DNA from: Dicaeum eximium
Taxonomy: Eukaryota > Chordata > Aves > Passeriformes > Dicaeidae
Reading direction: 5' to 3'
Length of the DNA: 64,000 nucleotides
Assembly (NCBI GenBank): GCA_013396995.1
Contig: VWZP01010162.1
Location: forward strand, 1,034,261-1,098,260
Within the stretch, counting starts at the first letter, position 1, and every line of letters begins with the position of its first letter. Positions 1-15,094 of this stretch are shown here, piece after piece. The notes under the pieces were generated by a model, which was given only the letters and a program-made list of their open reading frames with translations, had not been told where the DNA came from and made no database searches. Made by a program: the position numbers and the translations under genes.

Positions 1-1960
1 AAATAACTCGATAAATCAAGTTGGGATCAAATACCAAATGGTACAGGTCAATGAGCACATGCTGATTAAATTAATTAAGATACTTCTATAGGTGATGGTT
101 TTCCTGGCAATACCAGAATCACCATAATTCTGAAAATATTAATAAAAAAGTAATTAACAAAATTAGTGAACTGAGGAAAAAATGCCTCCTACTACACGGC
201 AACCAAAGGGACCTTATACCAACTATATCTCATTGCTAAAGAGGAGACAAAAGATCAGGTGGGCTATTGCTGCATTCTAACAGCACTGTAGCATTACTCA
301 TCACAGCTTCTTAATATAGGTTATCTCCTGCATACAGGAGATAAGTCTTCAAATTACTTGGCTGTGAATGCTTTTCCATGATGAAATCAGTTAGCGTAAC
401 AGCAGTAATTAGTCCCACCTTCAGACCCTCTTGGAAACAGACACACTTTTTAGACACACCTCTCAAACGAAAATACTGAGACACTGCAGTCGCTTTATCA
501 TTTTGGTTTCCCCAGCACTTTCAAGATACCTTCAAATTACATATGAAAAGCTTTGACTGTCTTGACTGTCTAGCGCACTTTCATTCAACAACTTTGTTTT
601 CCTTAGCAGCTTGCCCCAAGGATACAAATTCCCAATGATGTGTCAGTTCATCAAGATCATGCGGTACAACGCAGCAAACACTCATTTATCATCCATGTCA
701 CCAGGCCGCAAAAATATTTCTTTCAAATGCAGTATTGACAAATACAACACATTATAATGGCTTATCCTGGCTTGTGTCACTCCTTCCTTACAAACTCTGT
801 CAGCTTCAATTTCTGGCCATGAATATCAGCCCTTTTTCTGGCATAATATGGTATAAAGAGCAAGTGATTTCAGATAACAAATAAGACAACTGACAAAATG
901 ACTTATGGCAATGAAACTGAAGAGGTGGCATGTTTGTTTATGTGGGCCATGGCTTAACCCTCCAATCTCTCTGGAATTTAAGGCTTGCTGCTATGTATAG
1001 ATGGAATGTCATGTTATAAGTAAATTCTGAAGGGGAAAAAAACCCCAAAAGTCCTGCAGCCTCCTCTCTCCCCCAAAAAACCCAACAACAGAAAAATAAA
1101 AACCAATAAATGTCTGTGTGTGTTCTGTAACATTGCAAACAGAGGGAACTGAAAAACAGAAAAAAATACATTTCTGTGTACACTTACTTGAGTATGATAG
1201 TTTTGAAGCTCAGAAGGACTTTTTAAAAATGCTCATGTTGGATTTTGCCTCATTTTATAATTGTAAGAACCTTGCACAATATTTAAGAGATAATTGAAAA
1301 TACGCAGTGGATCTGTCATTTAAATTTAGCCTGACAGCTTAAGCTCAGTTCCTGCATCCCAACCACAGGGCCATAAGGCTTTCTGCCCAAGGGGGCACCT
1401 ACTTCTGGCTTCCAAAACCACTTTGCCTGTATCTACAAAACCATAGCCATGAGAGTCTCAACAGAAATTAATGAAAGACAAATCCCATTATCAAGGTTAT
1501 AAAATAATAATAACATAATTAATTCAATGTGTTCTTGCATGCTCCAATTCCAGTGAGAGAAACTGTTTCTCTTGCTTGTTTTCTCAATTTAGAGAACGTA
1601 AGTGAAAGCTTATCTGCTGACCTTCAGTGTCACTGCAGTAACTGAATATTGGGGAAATGTGTAATACCTGTAGGAAACACTATGCCACTGAAATGGCATA
1701 ACCATAAATACTGATGGAAATTGAACACAGTAGTTCTAATTCAGGGGTCTGAGATTTGATTAACTGCGTTTTTCTTTGAAATTCAGCTATATGAAACTGT
1801 GGTGACAAACAAGGCCCCCTGATGGGGATAGAATCCCACTAGATACAGAAGACACAAATGGGTTGTTACTTCTTTCATACAGTTGGAAGAAAATGCTACT
1901 ATAGGCTCTAATTAGGAATTTCAATTAGGAATTAAGAGCAAGTTTCATCTTAAAATATGT

Positions 1961-2040
1961 AAAGAAAAAAACAAAGCAAAATGAAACAAAGCAAAACCAA
2001 ACCACAAACAAAAACCAACCAAAAAAAACCAAAACAACCC
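1961..2040. repeat. A/C-rich low-complexity tract
   Basis: About 80 bases made almost only of A and C with sparse G, in an irregular CAAAA/CCAAA pattern. It is simple sequence with no coding meaning; the minus-strand frame across it is all Phe/Val/Trp from composition. Confidence 0.85.
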
Positions 2041-2862
2041 CATTACACATTTTATATCTTGATGAATCCAGATTGCTTAACAATTTTGGACTAAGAATAC
2101 TGTCTAAATTGCTCATAATGCATTTAGAACACAATATTTTTCCTTTAGTAACTGCACAAAAGAAGTTAATAAAAATTAATAGATAATAAAAGTAAATTGT
2201 AAACTAATAAACCTTAATTTATTGCTGTATTCATAACATATTCCAAAACTGCTCATTAAAGTGAAAACGTATTATGGTTTCTGCGTTAAAGCCCACAGCA
2301 TGGATTTCCTCAAGCCATTTAACAGGATGTATCCATAACTAACTGGCTGCCATTATTATGAAAATACACATTGTAGGTAAGAGCACGGATAATGAGTCAA
2401 GCTCTGGCAGCTGCTGCCACGGTGTGCTGATCCTGACTTTGAGGGGACCCTCTAGCGAAACAAATTAAATCCTGGAACAAAGGCCCAGCAACAAAAAAAG
2501 AACTGGGGCACACAGTTAGTGACCAAACAGATGCACTTCAGCCAAGTTAAGCCTTGCAGCAGGAGCAAGCAGCACGTGAGGCTGGCTAGAAAAGCAGTTA
2601 CTGAAGTCTGGGAGCACCCACACAGCTGGTGCAGAGAGCACGACTGACTCGTACATTTGCTAAATCCATTGAATTCATGCAGGTGGAGTAGCACATCCCT
2701 TGTTTACCTTGGATTACTGAACCAAGGCATAAAACTTACTATCCACTTGGCAGGAAATAATTTAGTTAGCTTTTCCTGCTAGGAAATCAGTATTTTGTAC
2801 TTGTGGAAATACTTTAAACAAGAATTTTAAATTTTAACTTGGATAATTTCTTTCTCTCCTGT

Positions 2863-2883
2863 AACAACAACAACAACAAAAAA
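2863..2883. repeat. (AAC)n microsatellite
   Basis: Five to six AAC units running into a short A run. Confidence 0.8.
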
Positions 2884-5800
2884 GCAAACAAAAATGATAC
2901 AAAAATTGTACAGTTAGCTCAGCTTAAATGCTGCATCATGACAGAGTATGAAAGCATCCCACTGAAGACTGTGTCAGACCACCAGACTTAGCAAATCTTC
3001 AGTCAGTTAAAGCAAGTGACAAACTCTGCTTTATGGACTCCATGATACAGAACTGCTTATGGCCTTGAGGCTCTCACTAACAGCAGTTTTTCTTATGAGC
3101 AAACTATTGATGAAAGAAGGTAAGACATCCCTGAGGTGCATTCTAAATATGACAATGAGATTCTACCCTCTCATCCCACCTTCTGGAGCAGATAATTTCT
3201 ACTGGTATCAAGTGATCAAAGAATCCACCATCTAAGATGAGAATGCAAAATAGCAAACAGCCTACAGCAAAACACCCCTTCTACTTAACATGACTTAAAA
3301 CAAATGTTTCAAAACATTCCCAGAAAATACATGAGTAAAACACATGCCCTCTATTTAAACTCTGGCTTATAAACACTTCCTGACTACTACCCAATGAATG
3401 TACTTCTTGTTAGGTTTACCACTGACAAGATGCAAATCAACTTGCAGAGGACAGTTTTATGCTACACTAATCACTTATGATACGTTTCCCCAAATTTTTA
3501 AACTCTGAATAGACACATACCTTCCTTGCAGTATTTTGGTGGTCTCTGCTCTGATCAAGTGTCATAGTTCATTTCAGTCATCCAAAAAGTGCACATTGCA
3601 CTCCTTAACACAACCTACTTTCATCATTTCTAGGTACTTAATGGTATAAAATAACAAAAAAAAAGTCCAAAGTGGCAATGATTAATTTAGTATTGGATCT
3701 ACCCTTGCTAAGACTATTTTAGCCCATTTATAAAAAATGCTACATTTTCTGTGTTCCATCCTGAACATCTGGATGCATTTATACATAGACATGGAACAAT
3801 ATTTTCAGGACTTGTTAAAATGTGTCAAGTCTAGTCCTAGACTAGTAGTATCACAGTGCAATTTCCCTACACCCTGAGCACACTACAATACAGGCAGGGC
3901 TACTGCATCTCTGGCTTTGCAGAGAGATTTCACCAAAATGCTGTGACATCATCCACCTCTTCTTAGATTCCATTCAGCTTAAAGTTACACTTATGACAAC
4001 TTTCAAAGGATTTAGCAAGAATTCAGCAGTATCATATACAAACACCAAATGGGATGATCTCCTTAACTTTAACAGGATAAGGCTAACTTTTAGAATTACA
4101 GCCCCTCAGCTGTCTCAGAGAAATGTAGCTTGCTCACATCTTTCTTCTTTAACTGCCTGTTCCTTACAGGTCATTTCCTGTCTGCCTAAAACAACAGTCT
4201 GACTAGCTCACATCTGTAAAATCTTTTAGCAAATGGATAAATGCCAGCCCCTCATGCAGCTGAAATATCCAGAGATGGCTCAAGCTCTCTAAAACCTCGT
4301 GAGCTGCAGTCTTCCTTCTGCCAGGGGTTACAAAACAATCCCTTTCCCTGAGAGTTTCTGCCAGCACAAGAGTTACTGTTTCTTCCTCTAATGCATCCTT
4401 ACTTCTTAGTTTCTTTACAAGGATTATGGTACTTTTCTCCTTAATTTAACCTGTACATACCCAGAGGTCAATGCTATTAATTACAAAATTACTTTGGATT
4501 AAAAAAAAAAAAAGTACATTTTAATTACCGTAAGATTAGCTCTCTGAGTTAATCATGTTGAAGTAACATTTTCAGTGAACAAAACTCTAATTACATGCCA
4601 TTTTTATTTAAAAAAAAATTAAACACACAAGAGTCTTGCTGTACCGGTGATAGTCCCTAGTCCTTAACAATTTCTATTAAATAAAGCAATAGAAAGGTTT
4701 ACTTAATTCCTGACCAGTTCTTATTTACATATCTACTCTTATGGATTATCTCAGCAATGAGGAAAAAATGTAACATTACAAAACATCTTTGTCTTAATAC
4801 TTCAAGAGAAACCCAGGCAGAAGCTATAGTGCTATTAGTATGTGTGAGAGAGGACAAGATGGAAAAGACAAGTTCCCAAACCTGCTGTTTTCCAAGGGCT
4901 TTTGCCAGGGCCCAGACAAGCACTGTCCTAGAGTTACTATGGGGAGCAGCATTATACCACATATACCACATTATATCACATATAGGACTTTGCATGAATG
5001 TGGAGGACTCAGGCACATTGCTCAATATATGATTACAAACATCTACTTGTAGCACTGAGGATAATAATTTTAGGCTTTAAGATAACTGTTGCAAGAGCCT
5101 CAAAGTCTCTACAAGACCATGCATTCACACTCACAGAGAAATATGAAGTTATTAAAATTGAGCCAGAAATACTGCAACAGGGATTTAAGCTACAGATTTG
5201 GCCAGTAATGAAAGGCATGGTGATGAATAGCAATTACAGCACAGGACTGAGTTGCAAAAGGCCTGAATGCTCAGCTCAGCTGTTTACTTGCCAGGTGACG
5301 TGACCCAGGATACACAAAGCCCAACACACGCCCATAAGTGTTCCAAGTACATGAAGGTTGAGAGTGTCTGCCTGACCTATAAAAGTAGGGGATTATCTGC
5401 TGTAGAACACATCAGTTTGTCTCTCTCCCCTTGTCCTGGCCAAAAAGTCTCATGAAGGCCAACCAGAGGCCCTTTGCAGGTGTAGAGAAAAGGCTACTTT
5501 GGCTTGGACATGTGCAACCAGATTTCCAGCCACAGCTTGCAGCTGTGGCCCCTCCATGTCCCCAGCTTGAACCAGCAATGCTCCTTAGAAGGCTGCTGGG
5601 GAAGAACTAAACTTGTCAGACAGCCTTTACTCTCGTGACCAGGCCAACAGCTTAATTGCCCATCGCAGACAACAGAAACCCCTGTATCCTCTTTGCCTGT
5701 CTCCAGACTCTGACAGAAGAAAAACACTAACCTATCATGCAGGGACCTTTTGTTATTTCATTCAAGTACAATGAGATTTTCATCTGGTAGGTGGTGAAAT

Positions 5801-6327
5801 AAGAGATTTATTGCTGTATTGTTCTGAGGAAAAAATATTTGAGTAGTTCAGTAAGATTTGGAAAAAATCTCGTCACTGTTGAGTAGAGAACTTTGCATGA
5901 TCACCTTTATCATTGCAAAAGGCTTTAAAGTGGAAAAAAAAGAGAGAAACTCATTAGATGAATACTGGATAAAATTATCAGAGTGTTTAAGAAATTCTTG
6001 GTGTTTTTTCCTCAAAAGTTGTTTGTGACAGCATGAAAACAAAGGCAGGTAGGAAGTAGCGTTAGTGCTACATGATGGACAATAATAGGTGTGGGTGAAG
6101 AATCCTCAGAAGACAGGGGACTAGTTCAAGATAAAATAACCTGAAATGTCACAGAGACCTTGAGAAAAATCAGATATCTTCTACTAGTATTTATTTCTAG
6201 TATCCAAGCAGTATTAGGTCAAAACATTAGTCTGAAAAACCTCATGAAGAAGAGGCAGAAAGCAAGAGCAGAAGAGGCTCCAATGCTCCCTGTCTTGCAC
6301 AAAATGCAAGATCAAGTGGCAAAAAAT

Positions 6328-6450
6328 GTACTTCCTGACCTTCAGACAGGGTTAGCACCAGAAACACAGAAGTGCTATGTCACTGCTTACTTTGTGGATT
6401 CCTATACACTCTCTAGTAGTTTTATTATATATTTTTGTATCCAAACCATT
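6328..6450. repeat. Copy 1 of a near-identical 123-bp dispersed duplication
   Basis: From GTACTTCCTGACC to CCAAACCATT this segment recurs at 7879-8002, 1,551 bp downstream in the same orientation, with only a one-base insertion (TTTTTG here, TTGTTTG there). Flanks on both sides are unrelated except for an A run just left of each copy (six As here). It matches no repeat family I recognise. Confidence 0.9.
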
Positions 6451-7878
6451 GCATTTCTGTAATTATCCAAAGAATAAACAAGCACATACAGACACCACCT
6501 AGAAAGAGGTAGGGTCAGATCCTGACATAGTGCTCCTGCCATATCTCCCATCCCACAGCCACTGGCATCCAAAACACAGCTGCTGATCAAGTGGCATGTG
6601 CCAGAGGTCTTTATCACAGATGACATACTGAATACCAGTATAGTCTCCCCTTTCTTGCACACCCCTCTGACACAAAATACTGTACCTTGCCCAAAGCAAT
6701 TGGCCTTAGTTTGGCATCTTCAAGTTAAAAACAGAAGAAAGAAGGAAAAATATGATCGTGTATTTTTGTACGAAGGAGAGTACCATAAACAGACACCTCC
6801 GAGCTGGGGTCACCTGCTGGATTCCACCAGCACATGCAGTCAAACTGCAGACCATAAAGAGGGCAAGATAGTAAAACCATTCCTACAGCTCCAGGAACTT
6901 CTCTTTCCTAGTCCACATCCTGGGGTACCTCTTTCATCCCTCTCATATAACAGTCATTAAAAGTTTAACTGCTCAGTTAGTGGATGTTGAAAAAGTGCCA
7001 GGAAGATCTTGTACTAATACAGAAAGAAAAAGTCTCCTTGCTGACAAATGGGCAGATACGTTCTCTGTGCACCTTGTCATGGAATCCCCATCATGTTGGA
7101 GGTTCTTCTGGATATCACAACAGAAAATTAATTTTAAAATCAACACAAAGACATTACATGAATGACAGATGCTCTGCAGATTTTCAAATGTTAACTCACA
7201 ATGTAAAAGTAGAAACAGTTCTTAAAAAGTCAAAATATAACTATGCTACTAGCAAGTAGAATAGTAGTGAAGATTGTTTGTAGATGAGAGGCCACTCAAA
7301 CAGGGAGGACTGGGAAAGAAGCCAGTACCTTTAGAAGAAGTGGTCAACAACAAGACAAAAGAGTCCAGAGGGTGTGTAAAGCAGCAGGATTTAGCAATAT
7401 CCTAAATTGCTGTAAGTTAAAAGCTGGCAGGGCATAATAATAACCAGGAGATTAATAGATTTTTCCAGTGTGAGGTCAGAAAACTACATAAAATAACATT
7501 ACAGTGCTGACATTTTAGAGGAGACGGTGAAGCAACAGGTATTAAATGAAACCACAAAAGTGGGAAGTGGGTGCAGGGCAGGGTCACGGTCCTGGTGGAC
7601 ACTCTGCTAAAGCTCCTACTCCAGCAGACTGTTCAATTCCTTGATTTTCAAAAGTAACAGCAAGGCCTCAGTTGGAAAGTACTTTCTGTGGCTGTAGAGA
7701 GACAATATGCTGCTGCTTTCACCTGGAAATTTTTATGGCATGGAAAAATTCAAAGCAGGGATGAAAAATAAGCAGGCCACATTACACAATAGCAGCCATC
7801 CCTGAGAGGAGTAAGTAAGAAAAACTAAATCAAGAATTTCTGTAACAGGAACAGAGCAATCAGAAAAAAAAAAAAAAA

Positions 7879-8002
7879 GTACTTCCTGACCTTCAGACAG
7901 GGTTAGCACCAGAAACACAGAAGTGCTATGTCACTGCTTACTTTGTGGATTCCTATACACTCTCTAGTAGTTTTATTATATATTGTTTGTATCCAAACCA
8001 TT
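7879..8002. repeat. Copy 2 of the 123-bp dispersed duplication
   Basis: Direct repeat of 6328-6450 differing by one inserted G near 7985. It is immediately preceded by a run of 15 As (7864-7878). No target-site duplication is evident, and the A run lies on the 5' side in this orientation, which is not the layout of a usual poly-A retrocopy. Confidence 0.9.
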
Positions 8003-11000
8003 ATTCCTCTGCACTGTGGTACCTAAAAGCTGACCTGTAAGTTCTTTAGACCCTAGCCAACCATGAAACTCTTCACTATTGACTGCTACACTTCATGCCC
8101 AAGATTTCAACACTGACCTCCTTTTTTGAACAGCAGTACAGCAAGAAATTTTTTGAACCCCAAAAAATCAACATAAACTAAGAATGAAAAGATATGATTG
8201 TATGTTATTTTCAATAATTGCAAAAACATGTTCAACTCATTACTTCAGGAGTTAAAAATAAACTGATAGAACTGTGACTACCTGATACTGACAAATAGGA
8301 GCGGGGATGGTTTTTGTGTTTCAACTCATGTTGGGTTATTGGTCATGTTGGAGCAGAGATGCAGATGTGTGCAGATGGTACTGAAATCTCTCATTTGCCA
8401 AAATCTTCTTCATGGAGGAATATGCAGGCAACATAGGAACAGCATAAGAAGCTGTAGAGAACATTATTGCTAATATTCACAATGCTAAATCAAGCACTGA
8501 TTTATAAACATTATGTTTACAATCCTACAGACCCCCTCATATTCCTAGACAGGTTTTGATAATAATTATGGTACTATACTATAAGAGTCTGTGCCTTTTT
8601 GCAGCTTGTGCAATAGCTGAATAGGCTGAACATGCACACTCAGAGTGCTACAATAAGGTGGAGAGGCAGGATGAGTATTAGTAGGAATTAATTTCTAGGA
8701 CATTTCTAACTTTTTCATGACTAATTAAGATAAGCTTACTTGCTGTTGCAAGTAAAGAACACATGGTGTTATTAGAAATTGGCACAAGGAGTGCTTAAAA
8801 CATCCTCTGGCAACTCATTAAAGAGCTGGATTAGTCCTAAGGAAAAAAAAAGGGTCGTCAATCAACTACAAAAGATATGAACTCAGCCTTTTCTATGGGT
8901 GCATCAAGAAACTGATTACCACACAAGCACAGATGAAGAAAAATTAGCTGCTGAGTTATGAAAAAGTTGCAAAAGCAGCAAGCCACTTTGAAAACATCAA
9001 AATATGAAGCAAATTTATGAAAAGAGCCAAGACACAGCAGGACATCTTAGCCCCCTCCCCCCCTTATGGCACAGGGCACACAAATACAGTCAACAAGGAG
9101 AGAACAGTAAAAGGCTGCTCACTTTCCAGCTATGATCCCAGGATCCTTCAAATTATTGCCACAGGCATGAATTTTCTAGCAGAAAGACAGGTTAGAGCCC
9201 ATGAAGATTTTAGTGCCTCATTAGCAGGTTTCCTCTGTGTCAAATAAGCCATATCCATGCTCCTTCCCTTCCCTTGAAATGAGAAATGTGTGCTCCCCAG
9301 TTCATTCTCCCGCACCCAATTTATTCATGGTGCATTTAGGTAAATTTGTACATGCCACAACAGTGTCCAAGGGATTTGTCTTGGTTGTAATTGCAGCTCA
9401 CACGTGCTGCCCAGATAAATGGCAGCTCTGTGAAGGTGCCCTCTGCACCATCTAGCACTGGGGATGCTGCTCTCCCTTCCTGAGCACCTGCTACTGAGCA
9501 CAACTACCAGTCCATTGTATGCACAAGAGTTCTGTTCGGCTACCCTAAAAGCATGAAGGCTCTAGGCAGGAAAAATTTTATGTCAGAAGGAAAAGCTCTT
9601 CTTTCAAGTCTCTGAAAAATGAGAATGCCAGAGATCTATAATAAACCTAATGTAAATAAAAATTCATTTCACTTTCAGAAAGAGTTCTTCAGATGCAGTT
9701 GCAGCACTGACTTAAAGACACATGAATGTAATATCCAGGATCCATGAAAGAGTAATCTTTATTAAAGGGCAGAGCTTCAGGAGAGGTAACAGTGTTTCAT
9801 AAATCTAAATTCTCCTGACTTTTTTTGGCTGCTAAAACTATTGAAGCTTTATGAGTCCAGGATGCTATTTTCTCCCCTCACAGCTACCAAATGTGAAATA
9901 AATACATATCAGCAGGGACTGCAAAACAACACTGTCTGTACGTTTGGCAAAGCACCTTGAGACACTGCAGGACATGGAGACTGTCTCCTCTCCTTCTTTG
10001 AGGGCAGATCCACAGCTCTAGTCCACATCAGGCTCTCAAAGGGATCTCTTCCAACGCTGAAAAGAATAATTTAAACACCATCTTGTAGGATGAAAACAAT
10101 ATTGATGTTTTTACCCATAACTTAGGGTACGTCCATTCAAGCTCCTCTATTTAAAACAGAAGCCCAACCTTCAAGATGATGATAAAAGAGGACTGTGGAA
10201 GGTGCAAGTAAAGAGGAGGGAGGAAGATTGTCATTAGAACAGGGAACTAAATCTGTCAAGAAACAGTTGAAGATAAACCTGAACTGTCTCTAACAGCAAG
10301 CTAAAAGTTTCTAAAATCACTTCTCACTTATACTGGATGTATACATGCCCTTCCTCTGGTATCATGCAACTGCAAGGCATCACTTCAGAGCAGCTGGTCT
10401 CACCAGTCAAGATGCAAAAATTGTGTGCTAAATTGAAAAATTAGAATTGGCAGAATTAAGTAATTTGGACCATCTTTAGTCTTTTCAACACTGTAGCTAG
10501 TCAGACGTTGTATCCAGCTCAGATGGTGGGAAATGTTTATAGAGTTCAAATACCATTCAAAACCTTACAACATAAACATGTCTTTGCATGCTTGCCTTCT
10601 ACCAGTGTAGCCCTAGGCCAGTTAACAGTTCTTTAAATTCAAAAGATGTGGTCTCACCTGATCCACAAAAGTCAGATACCATACCTTATTTTCATAAAAA
10701 AACTTTTTTTTTTGAGGTGGCTAGCTGTGATAAAATCCATTTAAGAGAGAGAAAGAAATTATCTTGGCAAATCACTTCAAGGATGCATTTCCTTTACAAG
10801 CACTCTTAGCTTTTCAGAGATTCAGTACAGTTATGTGCTATTTGATTGGTTTTAATATAATTTTTGCTTTTCTGACCTTTCGATCCCCTGACTAAAATTG
10901 TACCAGTGATGAGGTTAAAACGATGCTGCTACTTACTCATCAGTATTCAAAGATTCTTATTTGAAATAAAATGGATGTTGGGAATAAATTCTGCAGTTAC

Positions 11001-13448
11001 AATGACCACAAAAAAATCAAGAAGTGGCTTATGGAAAACTCATTAGAAGAGTCCACTAGTGCTAAACATACACTGCTACTTTAAGCATTACTTGGCTGGA
11101 CTTTTAGCCTTTTGCAAAATGTTACTGTGGTTATAAACCCCCCAAAATTGCACTAAATTTAAAAAATACATTACATATTTCTTGATAAAACTTTCAATTC
11201 AAACGGCAATTAATGCAACAGCCAGGTCCTCCCCTCACTGCCTTTATGGCAGTCAAACCTTCTCACTTACTTAATTCTATCTTTCTAAATCTCTGATGGT
11301 TCATGGAAGATTACATGGCAATATATCTTTCTGTGAAATAACTATACTCATACAGACATACAGAAAAAAAAAAAAGGAAAACCGCCTATATTCCCCTTCA
11401 GCTCCCTCCGTAAAACTATAAAATATAATACACAGCAATTGGTCGTGTTTCTGAGCATGGTTTTCAAAAACATTTTTCTTTTGCCAAAAATATTGAAAAT
11501 TATTTTTTTAAATACAAGTAATGAATACTTAATTGCTTTTTGCTTTTTCTTTTTTAACTTACAGAATTGACCTGAGGCACTCTGCTTCTTTGATAAAAAG
11601 AGGAAGATAGATAATGGGCTTTTCTTTAGGGTCGCTCGCATCTATCACTGTTATCAGGACAGGAACAGAGCTCTTTCATGCTGCTCTGCTGATAATTCAA
11701 GAAGTTTACTATGTAAGTGGCCTTGTTCAATATGTTTGTTTACTAGAGAAGATTTAAAGTTCTACAAGAAAAATAAATGAATTCTTTCAAGCTAACTTTA
11801 AAGACTCAAGACTGACAGCTGAAAAGAAAAATAAAACCCTCAAGTTTTACCTTCTGTGATACCTTAAGAGAACTATTTTTTCAGCTCATCCTGAGCAGAG
11901 CTATCTATGTGAAAGTTGTGTGGTTCAGCCAAGCCTTCTAGTTGATTTTTGCTCCTTCTTTTATTGACAAGCTCTTGAAACATTAATCAATTTTAACTTC
12001 TAATGGAAGCACTGATTTTAAGCAATGTTCTTCTGCTAATCGAAATAGCAGTAGTCAAACAAGTGCAGATAGGCAGCTTAAAGACATCTGCAGGACAGAG
12101 AACCTGCCCATTGGCTAAGCCCCTGTTTTCAAAGCAATTTGAAATCTAGCATAATCTATTCAACTCTTCAGACCACAACCCCTTTTCTCCAAAATCTCAC
12201 AGCTGTAGTCCTATAACTGAAGGCCAAGTTATGCTGTATGTTCACACATAGAATTTAGAAGTCTGACAATTCATTAACTCCTTCTTGAGCTTTGAACGTC
12301 CTTCCCTCATCTTTTCTCAGTATAAATAATGTATAAAACTGGTACAATAAAAGTTTAAAAAGAAGTTGAAGACCACCCTACTTCAAAGTCTATCATCTGG
12401 TATCACATATTTCACAGGAACCAAGAGCAGTGATTTTTAGATTCATTACACTAATCTTTTTCATTACGTCTAACTGAGGACAATTATCAGGAGGGCAACA
12501 GAAACACTCCACTGTGAGATTTCACAGATAGGTACTAACATCCGTGTAATGGAAAGACATTTTTTTGATGTACCAACATCAAGAAAAGATCTAGGTGTTA
12601 AAAATTACTGTGTATCAACAAACTCTAGAAAGACTCTAGGAATCATTCACACTAAAAGGCTGATACTGACAATAATGGCTATAAAATCACTTACTTGGGA
12701 AACTGGTAGATCATCTATGACTACCATACCAACAGAACAAGTTTCTGGAACAGGGTTGTAGTGGGAGTATCATAGACTAGATTATTAGTTTTAGGCACCA
12801 TCTCCAATATTTAAAAGGATGTTATAACCTGACTGCCTGAGTCTAGTCCATAGCTGTCTTAACTGCCTCATGTTTCCAATAATGAACAACATTCAGCATT
12901 TCAAAGATACAGAATTTAATTATATATTTAATCAAGATTTTTTTTTTTTTCCAACCAGGTGAGTATACTTAATAACAGAAACCAGAGGAAACCCTCAAAG
13001 TATATTGAAAACTCCAGATTATACCAAGGTCAAATTGTAAAAGAAATTCAGATCATTTAGTTCATCCTCTGCAAGAAGCACAACTGTCTTGTCATTGTAA
13101 AAAATGCTCTGGATAGGTGTTCCTGAAAGGTTTATACAGAACTGGGCATTTATCTAACCTCTTTCAGCTTAGGCTGTAGAGGTCACTTACACAGACCAGT
13201 AGCTGGCTTCAAAGCTGATGGCTAAAAAAAAGTGTCAGCAATGTACCCTTCCTTACCCCCTCTGCATGCCCACTCCAATTATTCTCGTATTTACTGACTT
13301 CTTTGCTCCCTCACATTTCATTTTTCCTCTCTTTGATGATACAGACATCCTGGCTCCATCTGTCATAGGGTTAAATAATCATCTCTGATTTCAGTAGATT
13401 CCATGAACTGCAAACTAGAGCCCTGAACCAATCAAGATTTCAAAGAGG

Positions 13449-13466
13449 TTTTTTTTTTTTTTTTTT
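13449..13466. repeat. Poly-T run of 18
   Basis: Eighteen consecutive T residues. Another T run of 13 lies at 12938-12950. Confidence 0.85.
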
Positions 13467-14777
13467 AAACTGGTCCCTTGCAAGCTAAAGGCAAGCAGAC
13501 CTTAACCAGAGTTTCAATAGACACAGAAGGAGAATTATATTTATCATTGTGAGAGTTGCAAATAGTAAGCGTTCTCTTCCACTTTTTAAAAACTTATAAT
13601 CACAAAATGTTATTTTAGAAAAAGAAAATCAAAGAATGCTTTAACTTCTGTAGACTAGTATTAACTATTGCTTACAAGATTGAAGTATATGTTTTTCTAA
13701 CTTTAGGAAACATCATAAATCTGATAATGTGTTTGGCTACTGAGCCACTGAGAAGGCCTTCAGAAGGCAATTCTCTCTAGCAAATGTTTACCACAGAAGT
13801 CTGGTGAGTTAGGATTTGTGTCCCTAAAACCATCCACCTTCTTAATGATATTTTAGTGTTTCTACTCGCTATGCACTTTCCCATCAGTCTAACTTTTCAT
13901 ACATTAAGTGACATAACAGCTTGGATACCCCAGCACAGACACAAATGCTCTTAGCTCTGTAATACAGACATCTTGCCATCCATTCAGATCCTGGTACTCA
14001 TTTTTCACTAAAGTGTATACATATCATTTTTAACCATGAACTGTGAGAATAACACATCATAAACACTTAGGGGTTTTGGAGCAGAGAAAAACATTTCCAG
14101 TGAATCTGATGGCATCATTTATAAACTGTTCTCCAGGATTTTTTTATTTAATGACAAATTATACTCCTGCCCAAGACACAAAATAACATCAGCCTAATTG
14201 TTAATCAGTGTCATTGCTCTTTTGCTATCACTCCCCAAGAGTGAGTCAAAACTATGTTTGTTATGCATTGCTTGTGTCTTTTCAAACTTTTCCAGTGCAT
14301 ACTACAAAGTGGCTATTGCTGCAGGATGGCAGCCCCTTTGGCTTTTTGCCTACTTCTATAAGTTTTGCCAATGGTATCAGTGGAATATGAGCCTTAATAA
14401 GTGTGCTGAAGTCAGCAGAAATAGAATGAGAGCCCTTAGGGTTCTTTCAAAGATAGCTTCCAAACTCAACTGGTGTTTTATATGAAATCTTTGCCACTCC
14501 TCGTCATTCTCAGTTGTCACCAGACAAAACTGCCATACATTTAGTTTAATACCAGTATCTACAGTCAAGATTTTAGGAGTAAGTTACAGAGCAATTATAT
14601 ATTAAATAATTTTGGCACATTTGGCTCAGCAGAATGTAAAGTATAATTTGAGTGTAGCCTTCTCAACAGAAGAAAGTCACTGTGCCTGGTCACTCCTATT
14701 ATCTGAAATAGGCTATGGACACTACTAAAACATAACACAAAAGACACACAAAAACCACACTAGGAACCTCATCCAGG

Positions 14778-14818
14778 AAAAAAAAAAAAAACAAACCAAA
14801 ACACAAAACACACAAAAC
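14778..14818. repeat. A-rich / CAAAA low-complexity tract
   Basis: A run of 14 As grading into CAAA, CCAAAA and CACAAAA units. Confidence 0.8.
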
Positions 14819-15094
14819 TCTCAAAAGAGAATATGTTAATCAGCAAGCCTTAAAAAGAAGTTTTATGAAACATGACAGATTAGGAAAAAACGCAAAATCA
14901 TTTTAATACTTTCAGTAACACCCCAACAGAGAAAACGTTTTCAGATTTTTTTAGCCAACTTAAAACAAAAAAGCAAACAAACATATTATGTGGGGTTAAC
15001 TAGGAAAATTTAAGTCATTGGCAGTGGAAAGAGTGGCCCATAGAAAAGATGGATTTTTTCAAGGTTATCATAGGTTTACAAAAGGAAAACAGAC

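Noticed and set aside
6160..6462. 100-codon plus frame with a signal-peptide-like start (YLLLVFISSIQAVLG)
   Set aside because: It opens with TTG rather than ATG, shares its end with the 123-bp duplication, has no splice context and matches no family.
10021..10075. CR1-like 3' tail (GGGATCTCTTCCAACGCTGA)
   Set aside because: Only about a dozen bases agree with the CR1 end, with no tandem terminus and no flanking CR1 sequence.
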